The notes under the pieces were generated by a model that saw only the letters and a list, made by a program, of their open reading frames with translations, searched no databases and was not told the DNA's origin. A DNA stretch of 64,000 nucleotides from NCBI GenBank assembly GCA_050949825.1, contig JBMNGL010000003.1, positions 248,001-312,000 of the forward strand, in the 5' to 3' direction. This DNA comes from DTU019 sp050949825. GTDB lineage: Bacteria; Bacillota; Syntrophomonadia; Syntrophomonadales; Syntrophomonadaceae. Below, piece after piece: positions 1 through 8,056 of this stretch. The translations under genes were made by a program, and so were the position numbers. Each line of letters begins with the position of its first letter. Position 1 is the stretch's first letter.

Positions 1-2
1 TT

Positions 3-143
3 CAAGCTCTATTGGAATTAAACCTGAATAAGATACCCGAACTCGAGGAAGAAAGCCGCAGGTTTTTTGAATTGAACAGCAACGAGATGGTTCAGGCTTG
101 TAAAAAAGGCTGTGCCGCCACTTCGATGAAACGGATCAGCTAG
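3..143 (+). CDS. C-terminal fragment of an unidentified protein
   Basis: The first open frame runs in from the window edge and stops at TAG 141-143, leaving 46 residues. The visible part is acidic and helical and ends in a CKKGC pair of cysteines followed by a short basic tail. I do not recognise the family. It lies about 150 bp upstream of the arsenite carrier on the same strand, so it could belong to the same metalloid-resistance transcript, but that rests on position only. Confidence 0.5.
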   Translation, partial: QALLELNLNKIPELEEESRRFFELNSNEMVQACKKGCAATSMKRIS

Positions 144-290
144 CAATCCCGGCTACGTCCGCCGATGCTTTAGGGCCGCAGATTATATCGTTCACCGGGA
201 ATAATAGCTGTAACTACAGCAAAACCCCTAAATATATTTTGCTGCAGCCTGTAGCTGCGTATTCCTGATAATTTTGAAAGGACTGAATTT

Positions 291-1364
291 ATGAGCGAGG
301 CAAAAAGGCTGAATGTGTTTGAACAATATCTGACCGTGTGGGTAGCCCTGTGTATTATCATCGGGGTGATCATCGGCAGGATCGCTCCAGGTCTGGTAGC
401 GGAAATAAGCACCTGGGAATACAGTGGGGTGAACCTGGTTATCGCCGTACTGATTTGGCTCATGATCTATCCCATGATGTTGAGAATTGACTTCGCCGCC
501 CTGAAGGATGTGCGCAAAAAGCCCAAAGGCATTCTAATCACTTTATTTGTAAACTGGGTTGTCAAACCTTTTAGCATGGCCTTTTTAGCCTGGTTGTTCT
601 TTAATCATATCTTCATCCGTTTTCTGGGTCCTGCTCTGGCTCAGGAGTATATAGCCGGTTGCATCATTCTTGCCGCTGCGCCCTGTACTGCCATGGTATT
701 TGTGTGGAGCTACCTGGTGGACGGAGATCCGGCTTATACCCTGGTGCAAGTGGCCTTAAACGATCTCATCATGCTGGTTCTATTCGCCCCCATTGTCATG
801 TTTTTACTTGGAGTCACTAACATTGTGGTTCCAGTAAATATCCTATTATTCTCGGTCTTGCTGTACATTGTCATCCCCCTGACGATGGGCTATATATCCA
901 GAAAAGCCTTGCTGCAGATGAAAGGAGTAGACTGGTTTGAAAATCATTTTCTTACCGCTTTAAAACCGGTCACTGTCATCGCCCTGCTAGTCACCCTGGT
1001 CATCATCTTTGCTTTCCAGGGCGAGGTGATCAGCAAGAACTATTTCAATATTCTGCTCATTGCTGTTCCTATCACTATTCAGGTCTATTTTAACTCTTCC
1101 CTGGTTTATGGATTGGCCCGTTTTTTCCGGGTCCCCTTCTCTATCGCCGCTCCGGGCGCCCTGATCGGGGCCAGCAACTTTTTTGAACTGGCGGTCGCTG
1201 TGGCTATCTCTTTGTTCGGATTAACATCCGGTGCGGCTCTGGCTACGGTAGTTGGAGTGCTGGTCGAGGTTCCGGTCATGCTCTCAGTGGTAGCTCTGGC
1301 CAACAAGACCCGCCACTGGTTTGACTTTGAAAAGAACCGGGAAGGGAGCAAACAGATTGCGTAG
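291..1364 (+). CDS. acr3: ACR3-family arsenite efflux carrier
   Basis: The 357-residue protein has about ten hydrophobic segments and reads as the ACR3 (BASS superfamily) arsenite/antimonite exporter of the cytoplasmic membrane, which expels As(III). The hallmark AAAPCTAMVFVWS segment near residue 130 holds the cysteine that is essential in characterised Acr3 proteins, and the late GASNFFELAVAVAISLFG segment is also typical. ATG 291 is preceded by GAAAGGA. No arsR or arsC is visible beside it. The gene faces the divergently read ArsP-like operon at 1.4-3.0 kb, so the two form a metalloid-handling neighbourhood. Family assignment is firm; substrate is inferred from the family. Confidence 0.9.
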   Translation: MSEAKRLNVFEQYLTVWVALCIIIGVIIGRIAPGLVAEISTWEYSGVNLVIAVLIWLMIYPMMLRIDFAALKDVRKKPKGILITLFVNWVVKPFSMAFLAWLFFNHIFIRFLGPALAQEYIAGCIILAAAPCTAMVFVWSYLVDGDPAYTLVQVALNDLIMLVLFAPIVMFLLGVTNIVVPVNILLFSVLLYIVIPLTMGYISRKALLQMKGVDWFENHFLTALKPVTVIALLVTLVIIFAFQGEVISKNYFNILLIAVPITIQVYFNSSLVYGLARFFRVPFSIAAPGALIGASNFFELAVAVAISLFGLTSGAALATVVGVLVEVPVMLSVVALANKTRHWFDFEKNREGSKQIA

Positions 1365-1443
1365 CGTAACCTTATCAAAAATCATAAGGCCCGAAGGCGA
1401 GCCTTGAAGGACGTTGCCTGGTATGTCTATGGTGACCCAGTAT

Positions 1444-1602
1444 TTATTTACCCTTTATCTTTGCCTCATCATCATGCTCTTGGCTACTCTCTTTGTCCTC
1501 GGGCAGTTCTATGATCTTAAAATTACAGCAGCAGGAACCCTTATCATCCTTGCCCCCCAGTAAACGCTGCAAAAGCCCCTTTTTCTCCTTTTTTTCCTTC
1601 AT
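1444..1602 (-). CDS. 52-residue protein with a CCC motif, possibly metal-binding
   Basis: This short gene is read on the minus strand from ATG 1602 to TAA 1444, with AAAGGAG about ten bases upstream. The product starts with a lysine-rich stretch (MKEKKEKKG), has GSCCCNFKIIELPED in the middle and an acidic, histidine-containing tail (QEHDDEAKIKGK). Three adjacent cysteines near residues 24-26 suggest thiol coordination of a metal or metalloid. It starts 46 bp after the ArsP-like permease stop on the same strand, so it is probably the last gene of the marR-permease transcript. The exact function is unknown; a metallochaperone or metalloid-binding role is inference. Confidence 0.7.
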   Translation of the reverse strand: MKEKKEKKGLLQRLLGGKDDKGSCCCNFKIIELPEDKESSQEHDDEAKIKGK

Positions 1603-1647
1603 ATGTTGCTCTCCTTTCTCAATATTAATCCGTTCAAAAAGAATGGA

Positions 1648-2541
1648 TTATGAAATCATATTAAATAAATATCCGCCCAGTACCGCGGTAACAAAAATAA
1701 CCCCCACAATAGCGGCTACCAATTTGGTTTTAAAAATGCTGGCTAGCATACTCATTTCAGGGATAGCCATACCTGCGCCCCCGATAATCAAGGCAATTAC
1801 AGCACCTGTACTCATCCCTTTTTGCATCAACGCCAGACCAATCGGTATAGCGCTTTCGACTCGGATATACAAGGGTATGCCGATTATGGCCGCGATAGGA
1901 ACGGCAAAAGGATTGCCTGGTCCGGCATACTTCAGCACAAATTCCTGGGGCAGATAGCCGTAAATAACCGCTCCGATGGCCACACCTATGAGCAGGTAGA
2001 TTAAGACCGAGCTAAAATCTCCCCAGGCTTTACGAAATGAAAGTTTCAGTTTCTCTGCAAAGGCTACTGGTATTTCATGGCTTGCTTCTTCATCCTCGCG
2101 CACCATCCGAACCCTTTTCAGCAATTTTGAGCCACCGCTTTTTTCTAGAATGACTCCGAATATTACCGAAGCGGCGAAGACAACTACAAAATAAGTCAGA
2201 CAGGTTTTCCAGCCCATTAAAGCCACCAGCATGGCCAGTATGATGGGATTTAATAAAGGGGAAGCAATGATAAAGGACATAATGGCGCCGAAGGTGATGC
2301 CTGCTTCAAGAAAACCTAAGGCCAGTGGAATAGTGGAACAAGCGCAAAAAGGGGTCAGGGCTCCCACCGATGCCCCGATAAAATTCCCCCCTACCCCGGC
2401 ATTAGACATCCATTCTTTTATCCTTTCCTGAGGGATATACATAAGGATTAAAGCCACCAGGGTGCTTATTCCCAGAAAAAGCACGGTCAGCTCTACAGTA
2501 ATAGTAACAAAGTACATCAAGGCATTTGTCAGTGAATTCAA
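1648..2541 (-). CDS. ArsP/DUF318-type permease
   Basis: The 297-residue integral membrane protein has about eight hydrophobic segments in two halves and the signature TPFCACSTIPLALGFLEAG near residue 60, diagnostic of the PF03773 permease family that includes ArsP (trivalent organoarsenical export). Two cysteines (CAC) sit in that motif. A charged cytoplasmic loop around residues 145-165 (MVREDEEASHE) splits the two halves, as usual for the family. The gene follows the MarR regulator by 14 bp and precedes the CCC-motif small protein, so all three are probably co-transcribed. Substrate could be methylated arsenicals or another soft-metal compound. Confidence 0.8.
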   Translation of the reverse strand: MNSLTNALMYFVTITVELTVLFLGISTLVALILMYIPQERIKEWMSNAGVGGNFIGASVGALTPFCACSTIPLALGFLEAGITFGAIMSFIIASPLLNPIILAMLVALMGWKTCLTYFVVVFAASVIFGVILEKSGGSKLLKRVRMVREDEEASHEIPVAFAEKLKLSFRKAWGDFSSVLIYLLIGVAIGAVIYGYLPQEFVLKYAGPGNPFAVPIAAIIGIPLYIRVESAIPIGLALMQKGMSTGAVIALIIGGAGMAIPEMSMLASIFKTKLVAAIVGVIFVTAVLGGYLFNMIS

Positions 2542-2555
2542 TCTAAATTCCCCCG

Positions 2556-3017
2556 CTATTTATCGATGTTTTCATGACCTAATTCTTTTCGGCTTATTAA
2601 CTCTAGCAGAGTCTGCAGGGTTTCTCTGATTTGATCTAGTTGTTGAGGCTGCAGGTGTTTCAGCATTTTATCGAGCTCATTTGCTTTTTTATATATCATC
2701 CTTGTTACCAGTTCTGCTCCTTTATCGGTAACAGGTACACAGCAGACTCGACCATCAATGGCAGACCGTTCCCGAATCACGTAACCCTTGGTCTCTAAAC
2801 GATCAATAATACGGGTGGCTCCGCTTTTGGTAAAATTCAAGGCCTTACCGATTTGCTGAATGGAGCATTGATTCTTCTCATAAGCCTTTTTAAGGGCCAA
2901 AAATTCGACCAGGGAGAGATCTTCACAACACTCCCCATCAATGCTTTGATTGCCAAAATACCGGGCAATCTCTTGCAGCATTTCGTAAATTTCCACTATA
3001 TTGCCATTCATGAACAT
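2556..3017 (-). CDS. MarR-family transcriptional regulator
   Basis: The 153-residue product has the winged-helix layout of MarR proteins: a recognition helix near residues 58-75 (GKALNFTKSGATRIIDRLE) and a wing with VIRERSAIDGRVCCVPVTDKG. Cysteine pairs at residues 30-31 (ECCED) and in the wing (VCCV) are unusual for MarR proteins and could be thiol or metal sensors, fitting the metalloid genes downstream. It is first in the operon with the ArsP-like permease. Inverted repeats overlap its promoter at 3033-3086, so autoregulation is likely. Confidence 0.88.
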   Translation of the reverse strand: MFMNGNIVEIYEMLQEIARYFGNQSIDGECCEDLSLVEFLALKKAYEKNQCSIQQIGKALNFTKSGATRIIDRLETKGYVIRERSAIDGRVCCVPVTDKGAELVTRMIYKKANELDKMLKHLQPQQLDQIRETLQTLLELISRKELGHENIDK

Positions 3018-3032
3018 CTCCCCATATAAAAA

Positions 3033-3086
3033 TAGTTGACCTTAACAACTAAATTATAAGGCACATTAGTTGCTAAAATCAACCAA
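3033..3086 (-). promoter_or_regulatory. Promoter and two candidate MarR operators
   Basis: On the minus strand a TTGATT element near 3077-3082 and TATAAT near 3052-3057 form a promoter with about 18 bp spacing, 35 bp before the marR start. Two inverted repeats with the half-site TAGTTG/CAACTA overlap it: TAGTTGACCTTAACAACTA at 3033-3051 and TTAGTTGCTAAAATCAACCAA at 3066-3086. Placement over both core elements suits repression by the MarR protein itself. Operator role is inferred. Confidence 0.6.
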
Positions 3087-3449
3087 TCTGGGCAAATTTA
3101 TATGTCGACCATGGGGTGAAGGGGATTTCCTAGCAATCCTTAAGTTATACTTAAATTACTAAATTGGAAAGTCTAACTTCGGGTTTAAAATTAAAGAGGG
3201 TGATTTTGCTGAATGATCGACCTGAGACTATGGTTCCTTTTGTGTGCAACCTGAACTCTGGACGCCGCGGTAGGATTGTCCACTGCTATTCTTCAAAAGT
3301 ATTTGCAGTGGCTTTATTGTTTATTTCTATAATATTTATCTTAGGCCGTTATTAGATGAAGCATTTTCCGTGGCTGGGTAAAATCTCTTGTCTCTATATT
3401 AATTGGCAATTCATTGTTAGAATAATTACGAGGAGGAGGATAATCAGAT

Positions 3450-3536
3450 ATGAACGATATAAAGAAACCTGATAGCGAGCATTCTGTTGAAGAAGGCAGC
3501 GCATTCACTACCCTGAACTGGAGGAAATTGAGTTGA
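3450..3536 (+). CDS. 28-residue leader peptide overlapping the next gene
   Basis: ATG 3450 follows a strong AGGAGGAGGA at 3431-3440, and the frame encodes MNDIKKPDSEHSVEEGSAFT and eight more residues before TGA 3534-3536. The stop overlaps the TTG start (3533) of the downstream membrane protein as TTGA, and GGAGG at 3520-3524 sits inside this frame at the correct distance for that start. That arrangement suggests translational coupling. Function unknown; it could also be only a short coupling ORF. Confidence 0.5.
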   Translation: MNDIKKPDSEHSVEEGSAFTTLNWRKLS

Positions 3537-3844
3537 AAAAATACCAAGATGCTGCGGATTATGACAACAGTGAACCAAAGCCCCGCACCTTTCTAGACAT
3601 CTTGCTGGGGATGGGGATCTCAGCGGTCTTCTATGTGATGATCTGGGGTGCCTTCGCTGCCGGCCTGGGCCTTATCCTGCATTTATTAATCAGCCTGCTG
3701 CTGGTAGGAGCCTTGATGCTCGTCGTCTGGCTGTTCAAAAGCGAACGCAGAGCGGCTGCTATCACCATGCTGGTAATGCTTTTCGTCCCCATGCTGGCTG
3801 TTGTGATTGTCGGGTCTTTTGCCCTCTTTTTCTTCCCTTCCTGA
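3533..3844 (+). CDS. Small membrane protein, unknown function
   Basis: The 103-residue product begins with a hydrophilic 25-residue head (KYQDAADYDNSEPKPRTF) and then has three hydrophobic stretches at about residues 24-45, 48-66 and 75-100, so it is a small multi-spanning membrane protein. The start is TTG with GGAGG nine bases upstream. I recognise no family. It is coupled to the short ORF just before it and faces the TrmO-like gene. Confidence 0.6.
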   Translation: MKKYQDAADYDNSEPKPRTFLDILLGMGISAVFYVMIWGAFAAGLGLILHLLISLLLVGALMLVVWLFKSERRAAAITMLVMLFVPMLAVVIVGSFALFFFPS

Positions 3845-3962
3845 GGAAAGGTTTTGCCAACCCGATTACAGTATAGACCTGAACAAGAAAAAAATCGGGC
3901 CGTTGAAGGGGTAAGCGATTAAGGCTTAGTACCTGAATCATTATTCTTATTACACATCTGTC

Positions 3963-4793
3963 TTAATCCTTGGTCTGCTTGTTGTCCTCCAATTTAATAT
4001 CAAACAACTGCTGGTCGCCAAGTTCCCTAAAGCTGTCTTTAGTAAGGGTTTGGCGAGCCGTCACTATGAGGCGGCGGCCTGGTTGCTCCCAAATGCTTTG
4101 GGCGGCACCTTGCACCGGCACAAATGCAAAACGGGCCGGATTGGCCAGGCGCGCCCGGCTTAAGCCCTGCAGGGTGTCCGCCAGGCAGGCTGAACCGCTT
4201 ACCTGCAGGGTGACATCGGGCAGGGTCAACTGTCCCATATGCTCATCAGCTACCAGCGCCATGCGTACAGCCATATAAAGATCATCACATTCTTCCTGAT
4301 GATGGGTCAGGGCTTGTTTGAAGAATATATCCCGGCGCATAGCCCAATTATAGGGCCGTATATAAGGCGTTGCCGGAGAGCAGACAATATCCTGCTCAAA
4401 ATAGGGTTTTATATCCAATACCGGGGTGCCGTCAATACCATCCAGGTTGGTCACTTTTAACACATTCCCATCAACGGCCTCCAGGCGCACCAAGGTTAAA
4501 CCAATGGGGTTGGGGCGGTTGGGCGCCCGCAATCCAAATACCCCGTATTCAGGCAGATAAGGATTAACCCGAGAAGGCACTGTAACCAGGCGGTTGCGGT
4601 CTGCTTTGTGAAACCATTGCAGGACCCAAAGATGAGAATTCTCCTCTATCCTCAGCAAAGCCGGGCTGTACTGCGGATATATCACTATTTCGGCCGGTTT
4701 GCCGGGTATGGGTACATCCTCCAGACTCCGAATGGAGGAGCGAACCACACCGATAGGTTGAAGACTGATACTTGCCTCGTTAATGGTGATCAC
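3963..4793 (-). CDS. TrmO/TsaA-like protein fused to a degenerate FmdE-like domain
   Basis: Residues 10-150 form a TrmO/YaeB (UPF0066) domain: QPIGVVRSS at the start, the signature FGLRAPNRPNPIGLTLVRLE, then LDGIDGTPVLDIKPYF. TrmO methylates N6-threonylcarbamoyladenosine at tRNA position 37 using S-adenosylmethionine. TrmO proteins can be longer than this core, but the last 110 residues here resemble an FmdE-type domain instead: HHQEECDDLYMAVRMALVADEHMG matches the HGHxCPGLxxGxRxAL pattern with lost ligands, and SACLADTLQGLSR matches its CxxDAIQxLTG segment. The start is GTG 4793, with a stop shortly upstream and a poorly placed GGG. A structured leader with a terminator lies upstream, so control is probably by attenuation. 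Confidence 0.8.
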   Translation of the reverse strand: MITINEASISLQPIGVVRSSIRSLEDVPIPGKPAEIVIYPQYSPALLRIEENSHLWVLQWFHKADRNRLVTVPSRVNPYLPEYGVFGLRAPNRPNPIGLTLVRLEAVDGNVLKVTNLDGIDGTPVLDIKPYFEQDIVCSPATPYIRPYNWAMRRDIFFKQALTHHQEECDDLYMAVRMALVADEHMGQLTLPDVTLQVSGSACLADTLQGLSRARLANPARFAFVPVQGAAQSIWEQPGRRLIVTARQTLTKDSFRELGDQQLFDIKLEDNKQTKD

Positions 4794-4882
4794 GCCCTTT
4801 TCAAAATCATTTTCCGTCCACTACTGTCCGAACCTGGCCTGACCGTAAAGATGCAAGCCTTACATTTGGAACGGCACATAAT

Positions 4883-5027
4883 AAAAAAGCGACATGCGCA
4901 AGCATATCGCCACGGTCAGCTAAACCGCAACCAATCTTCTTTCCGCACGGGAGGCTCTTCCGTTTCCAGTTGAACCCTATCGGCCAGAATCCATAGCCTC
5001 AGCCACAGGACCCCAGGCTCGAAGATT
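4883..5027 (-). promoter_or_regulatory. Probable riboswitch plus terminator, Moco-like
   Basis: The minus-strand leader of the TrmO-like gene folds well. A perfect 7-bp helix AATCTTC (5027-5021) with GAAGATT (4939-4933) closes a domain of about 95 nt. Inside it GAGGCT pairs with AGCCTC, and the conserved-looking strings CTGGCCGATAGGG and GAGCCTCCCGTGCGG are unpaired or partly paired. It is followed by a terminator hairpin (GCGATATGC / GCATGTCGC with TTTTTT) at 4883-4910. The layout is that of an attenuating riboswitch. The strings and the FmdE/molybdenum context suggest the molybdenum/tungsten-cofactor class, from memory only; another class is possible. Confidence 0.5.
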
Positions 5028-5180
5028 TAGTGTTTCGATTGTGGTTTATTTCGCCAAATTTACGGCTTAATCCTGCTGTCATGTCAAGTATTTAATGTTA
5101 TCGATCCGGAATACCGGCTATACTGTTATAGAGGGTTGTCCGCAGGCCATTACCGCACTCTAATCGAAGGAGGCAGCTTT

Positions 5181-5912
5181 ATGACGGGTGATACATTGTA
5201 TATTGACCTGATGAAAAAGTTTAAGAACCTGTTGGAGGAACACCAGTTACTGAACAGCGACATCATTATTACTGGTCAAGCCTTGAGTGTTGCTGAGGCT
5301 ATCGGTCAACCTGACCGCCAGGATTTTCCACTGGTCAAGGGCAAGGAAAGGCTGATGCAAGCTAATTTCCGCGGCGCATTGGGGCAAGCCTTCACAGATA
5401 TGCCGGGTTCATTTCAAGGCAGTTTGCAGGAGGTGGCAGAAAGGATTCCCCGCAACAATTACCAAAGGGCGGTATTAATAGCCAGTATGAACGCAGTACT
5501 CAAATACCTGGGCCTGATTGAGAACACCATCCATTGTAAGAATAATGAACCGGATGCCTGTGCGGATAAACTGGCCGATTATATTAAAAGCAAATATGGC
5601 GATGCGGCCCTGGCCTTGATTGGTTTGCAGCCAGCCATGTGTGAGAAACTGGCGCGAAATTTCAAAGTCAGGCTGGTCGACCTGGATGCGGATAACATCG
5701 GGCAAATGAAATGTGGTGTGCTGGTGGAGGATCCCGCCAAGACCCGGGAAATCATCGCCTGGTGTGATGTGGTGGTGTCTACAGGCAGCACCGTGGTAAA
5801 CGGCACCATGCCCGACTTTTTTATGGATAAACCGGTAATATTCTTCGGAACCTCCTGTGCGGCTGCGGCCTATTTTATGAATCTGGAGCGCTTCTGCAGC
5901 ATGGCGGGGTAA
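5181..5912 (+). CDS. DUF364 (putative heavy-metal-chelation domain) protein
   Basis: The 243-residue protein has an N-terminal alpha/beta region (SDIIITGQALSVAEAIG) and a C-terminal Rossmann-like half with the DUF364/PF04016 signature VVVSTGSTVVNGTMPDFF, followed by a cysteine-containing FFGTSCAAAAYFM. Members often occur near molybdenum or metal-cofactor genes; the biochemical role is not established. ATG 5181 is chosen because GAAGGAGG lies seven bases upstream; an upstream TTG in the same frame (5136) has no such site. It is transcribed away from the riboswitch-controlled TrmO-like gene. Confidence 0.75.
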   Translation: MTGDTLYIDLMKKFKNLLEEHQLLNSDIIITGQALSVAEAIGQPDRQDFPLVKGKERLMQANFRGALGQAFTDMPGSFQGSLQEVAERIPRNNYQRAVLIASMNAVLKYLGLIENTIHCKNNEPDACADKLADYIKSKYGDAALALIGLQPAMCEKLARNFKVRLVDLDADNIGQMKCGVLVEDPAKTREIIAWCDVVVSTGSTVVNGTMPDFFMDKPVIFFGTSCAAAAYFMNLERFCSMAG

Positions 5913-6059
5913 AGCTTCACCGATGAAATAACCTCGACTTGGTTGGCCTGCTAAGGCTGTGCTTGCTGCCTCACTTGATTCCCAACCAGCCTCGGGCTGC
6001 GGCGGGCGAGCTTCTGACGAGATTCCTGTCCGAGCGGTTTTGAGCTAAATTAAGTGCAA

Positions 6060-6086
6060 ATAGGCTATCCCTGCGGGATAGCCTAT
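6060..6086. terminator. Bidirectional terminator
   Basis: ATAGGCTATCC at 6060-6070 pairs perfectly with GGATAGCCTAT at 6076-6086 around a five-base loop. It lies between the converging DUF364 gene and the copper-amine-oxidase-domain gene, and A/T-rich flanks on both sides suit termination in both directions. Confidence 0.7.
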
Positions 6087-6104
6087 TTAATGACAGCGGC
6101 AACA

Positions 6105-7388
6105 CTACTTGTTGATCATAGACTCCATTGCTTCAGCCATGGTTTTGGCTCCGCTTACATCGGGAACTGTAAATTCCACACCATAATCATAGATCTGATA
6201 GACAGCCTCTTGTTTTGATTTGATTTGCACCGAAGATGCGGGAGTGCCGGTTTCCGCATTGGCAGGCACATCAATATTCATGTTCATTACCATGTTCAAG
6301 TCCATGGAAAGCGTGAGGAAGCTATCATAGTCAAACACCATGTTATAATCCATCTCAGTTTTCATATTATTGAAGATGTCTTTCATGGTTGCTTCGAATT
6401 CAGCTTTATCCGCTTGCTCATTACCCAGGTTGAGCAAGCCAGTTTGTTTGATGAAAGAGTCGATGTATTGCCCCAGGGCTTCCTCACCCATGGCCACATG
6501 AATCACCCCATAGTTCTTATCATCCTTCACCTGATCGTCGCCATAGGTGATGGCGGCCCCGAACTCTTTCATCTGCATAATCTGTTTAACTGGATCCTGG
6601 CTGCCATATTGCTCCATCAGCTTGCCGAAATCCATGCCTTGCAGGTCCATCTTGACCCAGCCTTCATGCCCGGGCAGGGTCATGAATAAACCATTGTCAT
6701 TTATAACCATTTCACTTTTAAGGGCCTCTTCCGGAATTGCTTCATCAATTCCGCTTATCTCTTCCATTTTCATTTTGGTTACCACATGAGCCAGCAGGGG
6801 GTTTTCCTGTACGGAACCGTTTACCTGACCGGACATAGTCATATTTTCGGTTTTGCCATCGCTGGTCATCTGCATTTTCATAATGGTATCGGCGTTCATC
6901 TTATACCTGCCCTGTTCAGACATGGCCTGGGTAATTTTGCCCAGCATCTGCTCAGCGGTTAAACCGGCTTTAAGCACGGGTGAAGTAACTGCAATCTCGT
7001 TTTTGCTGCCGTCCCATCCCACCGTGGCGCCAAAGCTTTCCAGGACAAATCTTAACGGGATCATAATCTCCTGATTGTCCATCTGCGCAGCCACAGGCAT
7101 GGTTTGCTGCTTGCCATTGAAAATCGCTTCGTTACTATTTAGTCTTAATTCCAATATGTCATCATTCATGCTCATTACGATTTTTTCATTTTCAATGGCA
7201 GTCTTTACCGGTACAACTTTTTCAACAAACTTTAGCGGAATACTGCTGACACCGTTATGTACTTGGAGCGATTCTTGACAATACTCACCATTTAACTTGA
7301 GAATAAAGCCGGGTGATACTGCGGCTGCCGGAGCAGCCAGAATCCCTATCAACAAAATGGATAGGATAAAAATCAACGGTTTGCGCAT
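6105..7388 (-). CDS. Secreted protein, copper-amine-oxidase N-like plus DUF6612-like domains
   Basis: ATG 7388 has AAGGAGG upstream and opens a signal peptide (MRKPLIFILSILLIGILAAP, then AAAVSPG), so the 427-residue product is exported. Residues 35-135 match the copper amine oxidase N-terminal domain (PF07833) seen in many Clostridia surface proteins: PLKFVEKVVPV, IPLRFVLESFGATVGWDGSKNEI. The remainder is a methionine-rich LolA/LppX-like beta structure (DUF6612 type) with LTAEQMLGKITQAMSEQGRY at its start. Role unknown, likely envelope-associated binding of a hydrophobic ligand. No copper oxidase active site is present. It appears to be a single-gene unit. Confidence 0.75.
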   Translation of the reverse strand: MRKPLIFILSILLIGILAAPAAAVSPGFILKLNGEYCQESLQVHNGVSSIPLKFVEKVVPVKTAIENEKIVMSMNDDILELRLNSNEAIFNGKQQTMPVAAQMDNQEIMIPLRFVLESFGATVGWDGSKNEIAVTSPVLKAGLTAEQMLGKITQAMSEQGRYKMNADTIMKMQMTSDGKTENMTMSGQVNGSVQENPLLAHVVTKMKMEEISGIDEAIPEEALKSEMVINDNGLFMTLPGHEGWVKMDLQGMDFGKLMEQYGSQDPVKQIMQMKEFGAAITYGDDQVKDDKNYGVIHVAMGEEALGQYIDSFIKQTGLLNLGNEQADKAEFEATMKDIFNNMKTEMDYNMVFDYDSFLTLSMDLNMVMNMNIDVPANAETGTPASSVQIKSKQEAVYQIYDYGVEFTVPDVSGAKTMAEAMESMINK

Positions 7389-7609
7389 AATAAATACCTC
7401 CTTATATTCACAGCGACCATACGTACGCAGAGACAAAAAACCTCCCTTTATATTTGACGTCATTATATCAAATATCTTGCAGAAGAGACTAAAATATATA
7501 ATCTGCGGTTTCTATCCACCCTGCGGCATTATTGACATATGCCCACTATTTCAATATAATATAGCATAGCAGATTATTGTTGGCAGCATCATCCAAGGAG
7601 AGAAAAACT

Positions 7610-8005
7610 ATGGGGAGAATACCCAAATGTCGACGGGTTGAGTACTATCCGCTTGTTACCGCTTTTAAACCTGCCGGGGTGCCGCGACGCTCCCTGGAGA
7701 AAGTCAGTCTTCTGGTAGAGGAACTTGAGGCAATTCGCCTTAAAGATTATCTGGGGCTGGAACAGGAGGAATGTGCTCAAAAGATGCAAGTTTCCCGTCC
7801 CACCTTTCAACGCATTTTGATGGAAGCCCGCAAGAAGGTGGTAGAAGCACTGATTAACGGCAAAGAACTCAACATAGAGGGTGGCGAATACTGTTTGGGA
7901 TCAGGCCACTGTCGACGTATGCAACACAGGTCGGAACCCTCTTCATCTTGCCCCTACCGGGATGAGTCTTTCAATAATAATGTTAGAAATATGAAAAAAG
8001 AATAG
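7610..8005 (+). CDS. DUF134 (UPF0251) DNA-binding protein
   Basis: The 131-residue product begins MGRIPKCRRVEYYP, the conserved opening of the UPF0251/DUF134 family, then a sigma-like helix-turn-helix at residues 45-80 (LGLEQEECAQKMQVSRPTFQ). The cysteine-rich tail (YCLGSGHCRR, SSSCPYRDE) may bind metal. ATG 7610 has AAGGAG ten bases upstream. Family members often sit next to DUF5320 and nitrogenase-cofactor-like (NifX) genes; here a DUF5320 gene follows directly. It probably acts as a regulator. Confidence 0.85.
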   Translation: MGRIPKCRRVEYYPLVTAFKPAGVPRRSLEKVSLLVEELEAIRLKDYLGLEQEECAQKMQVSRPTFQRILMEARKKVVEALINGKELNIEGGEYCLGSGHCRRMQHRSEPSSSCPYRDESFNNNVRNMKKE

Positions 8006-8022
8006 CAAACCGTATACCTCTC

Positions 8023-8052
8023 ACCTGATCACTCGTGGTCAGGTTTTTTTTA
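8023..8052 (+). terminator. Rho-independent terminator after the DUF134 gene
   Basis: ACCTGA at 8023-8028 and TCAGGT at 8039-8044 pair, extended inward by two G-C/T-G steps, and are followed by eight T residues (8044-8051). It separates the DUF134 transcript from the DUF5320 promoter. Confidence 0.8.
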
Positions 8053-8056
8053 TTTA

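Noticed and set aside
1493..1957. 154-residue plus-strand frame
   Set aside because: Covers the ArsP-like permease and the CCC protein on the other strand, both of which have ribosome sites and motifs.
3164..3355. 63-residue plus-strand frame before the small membrane gene
   Set aside because: No ribosome site and no motif; likely chance in AT-rich intergenic DNA.
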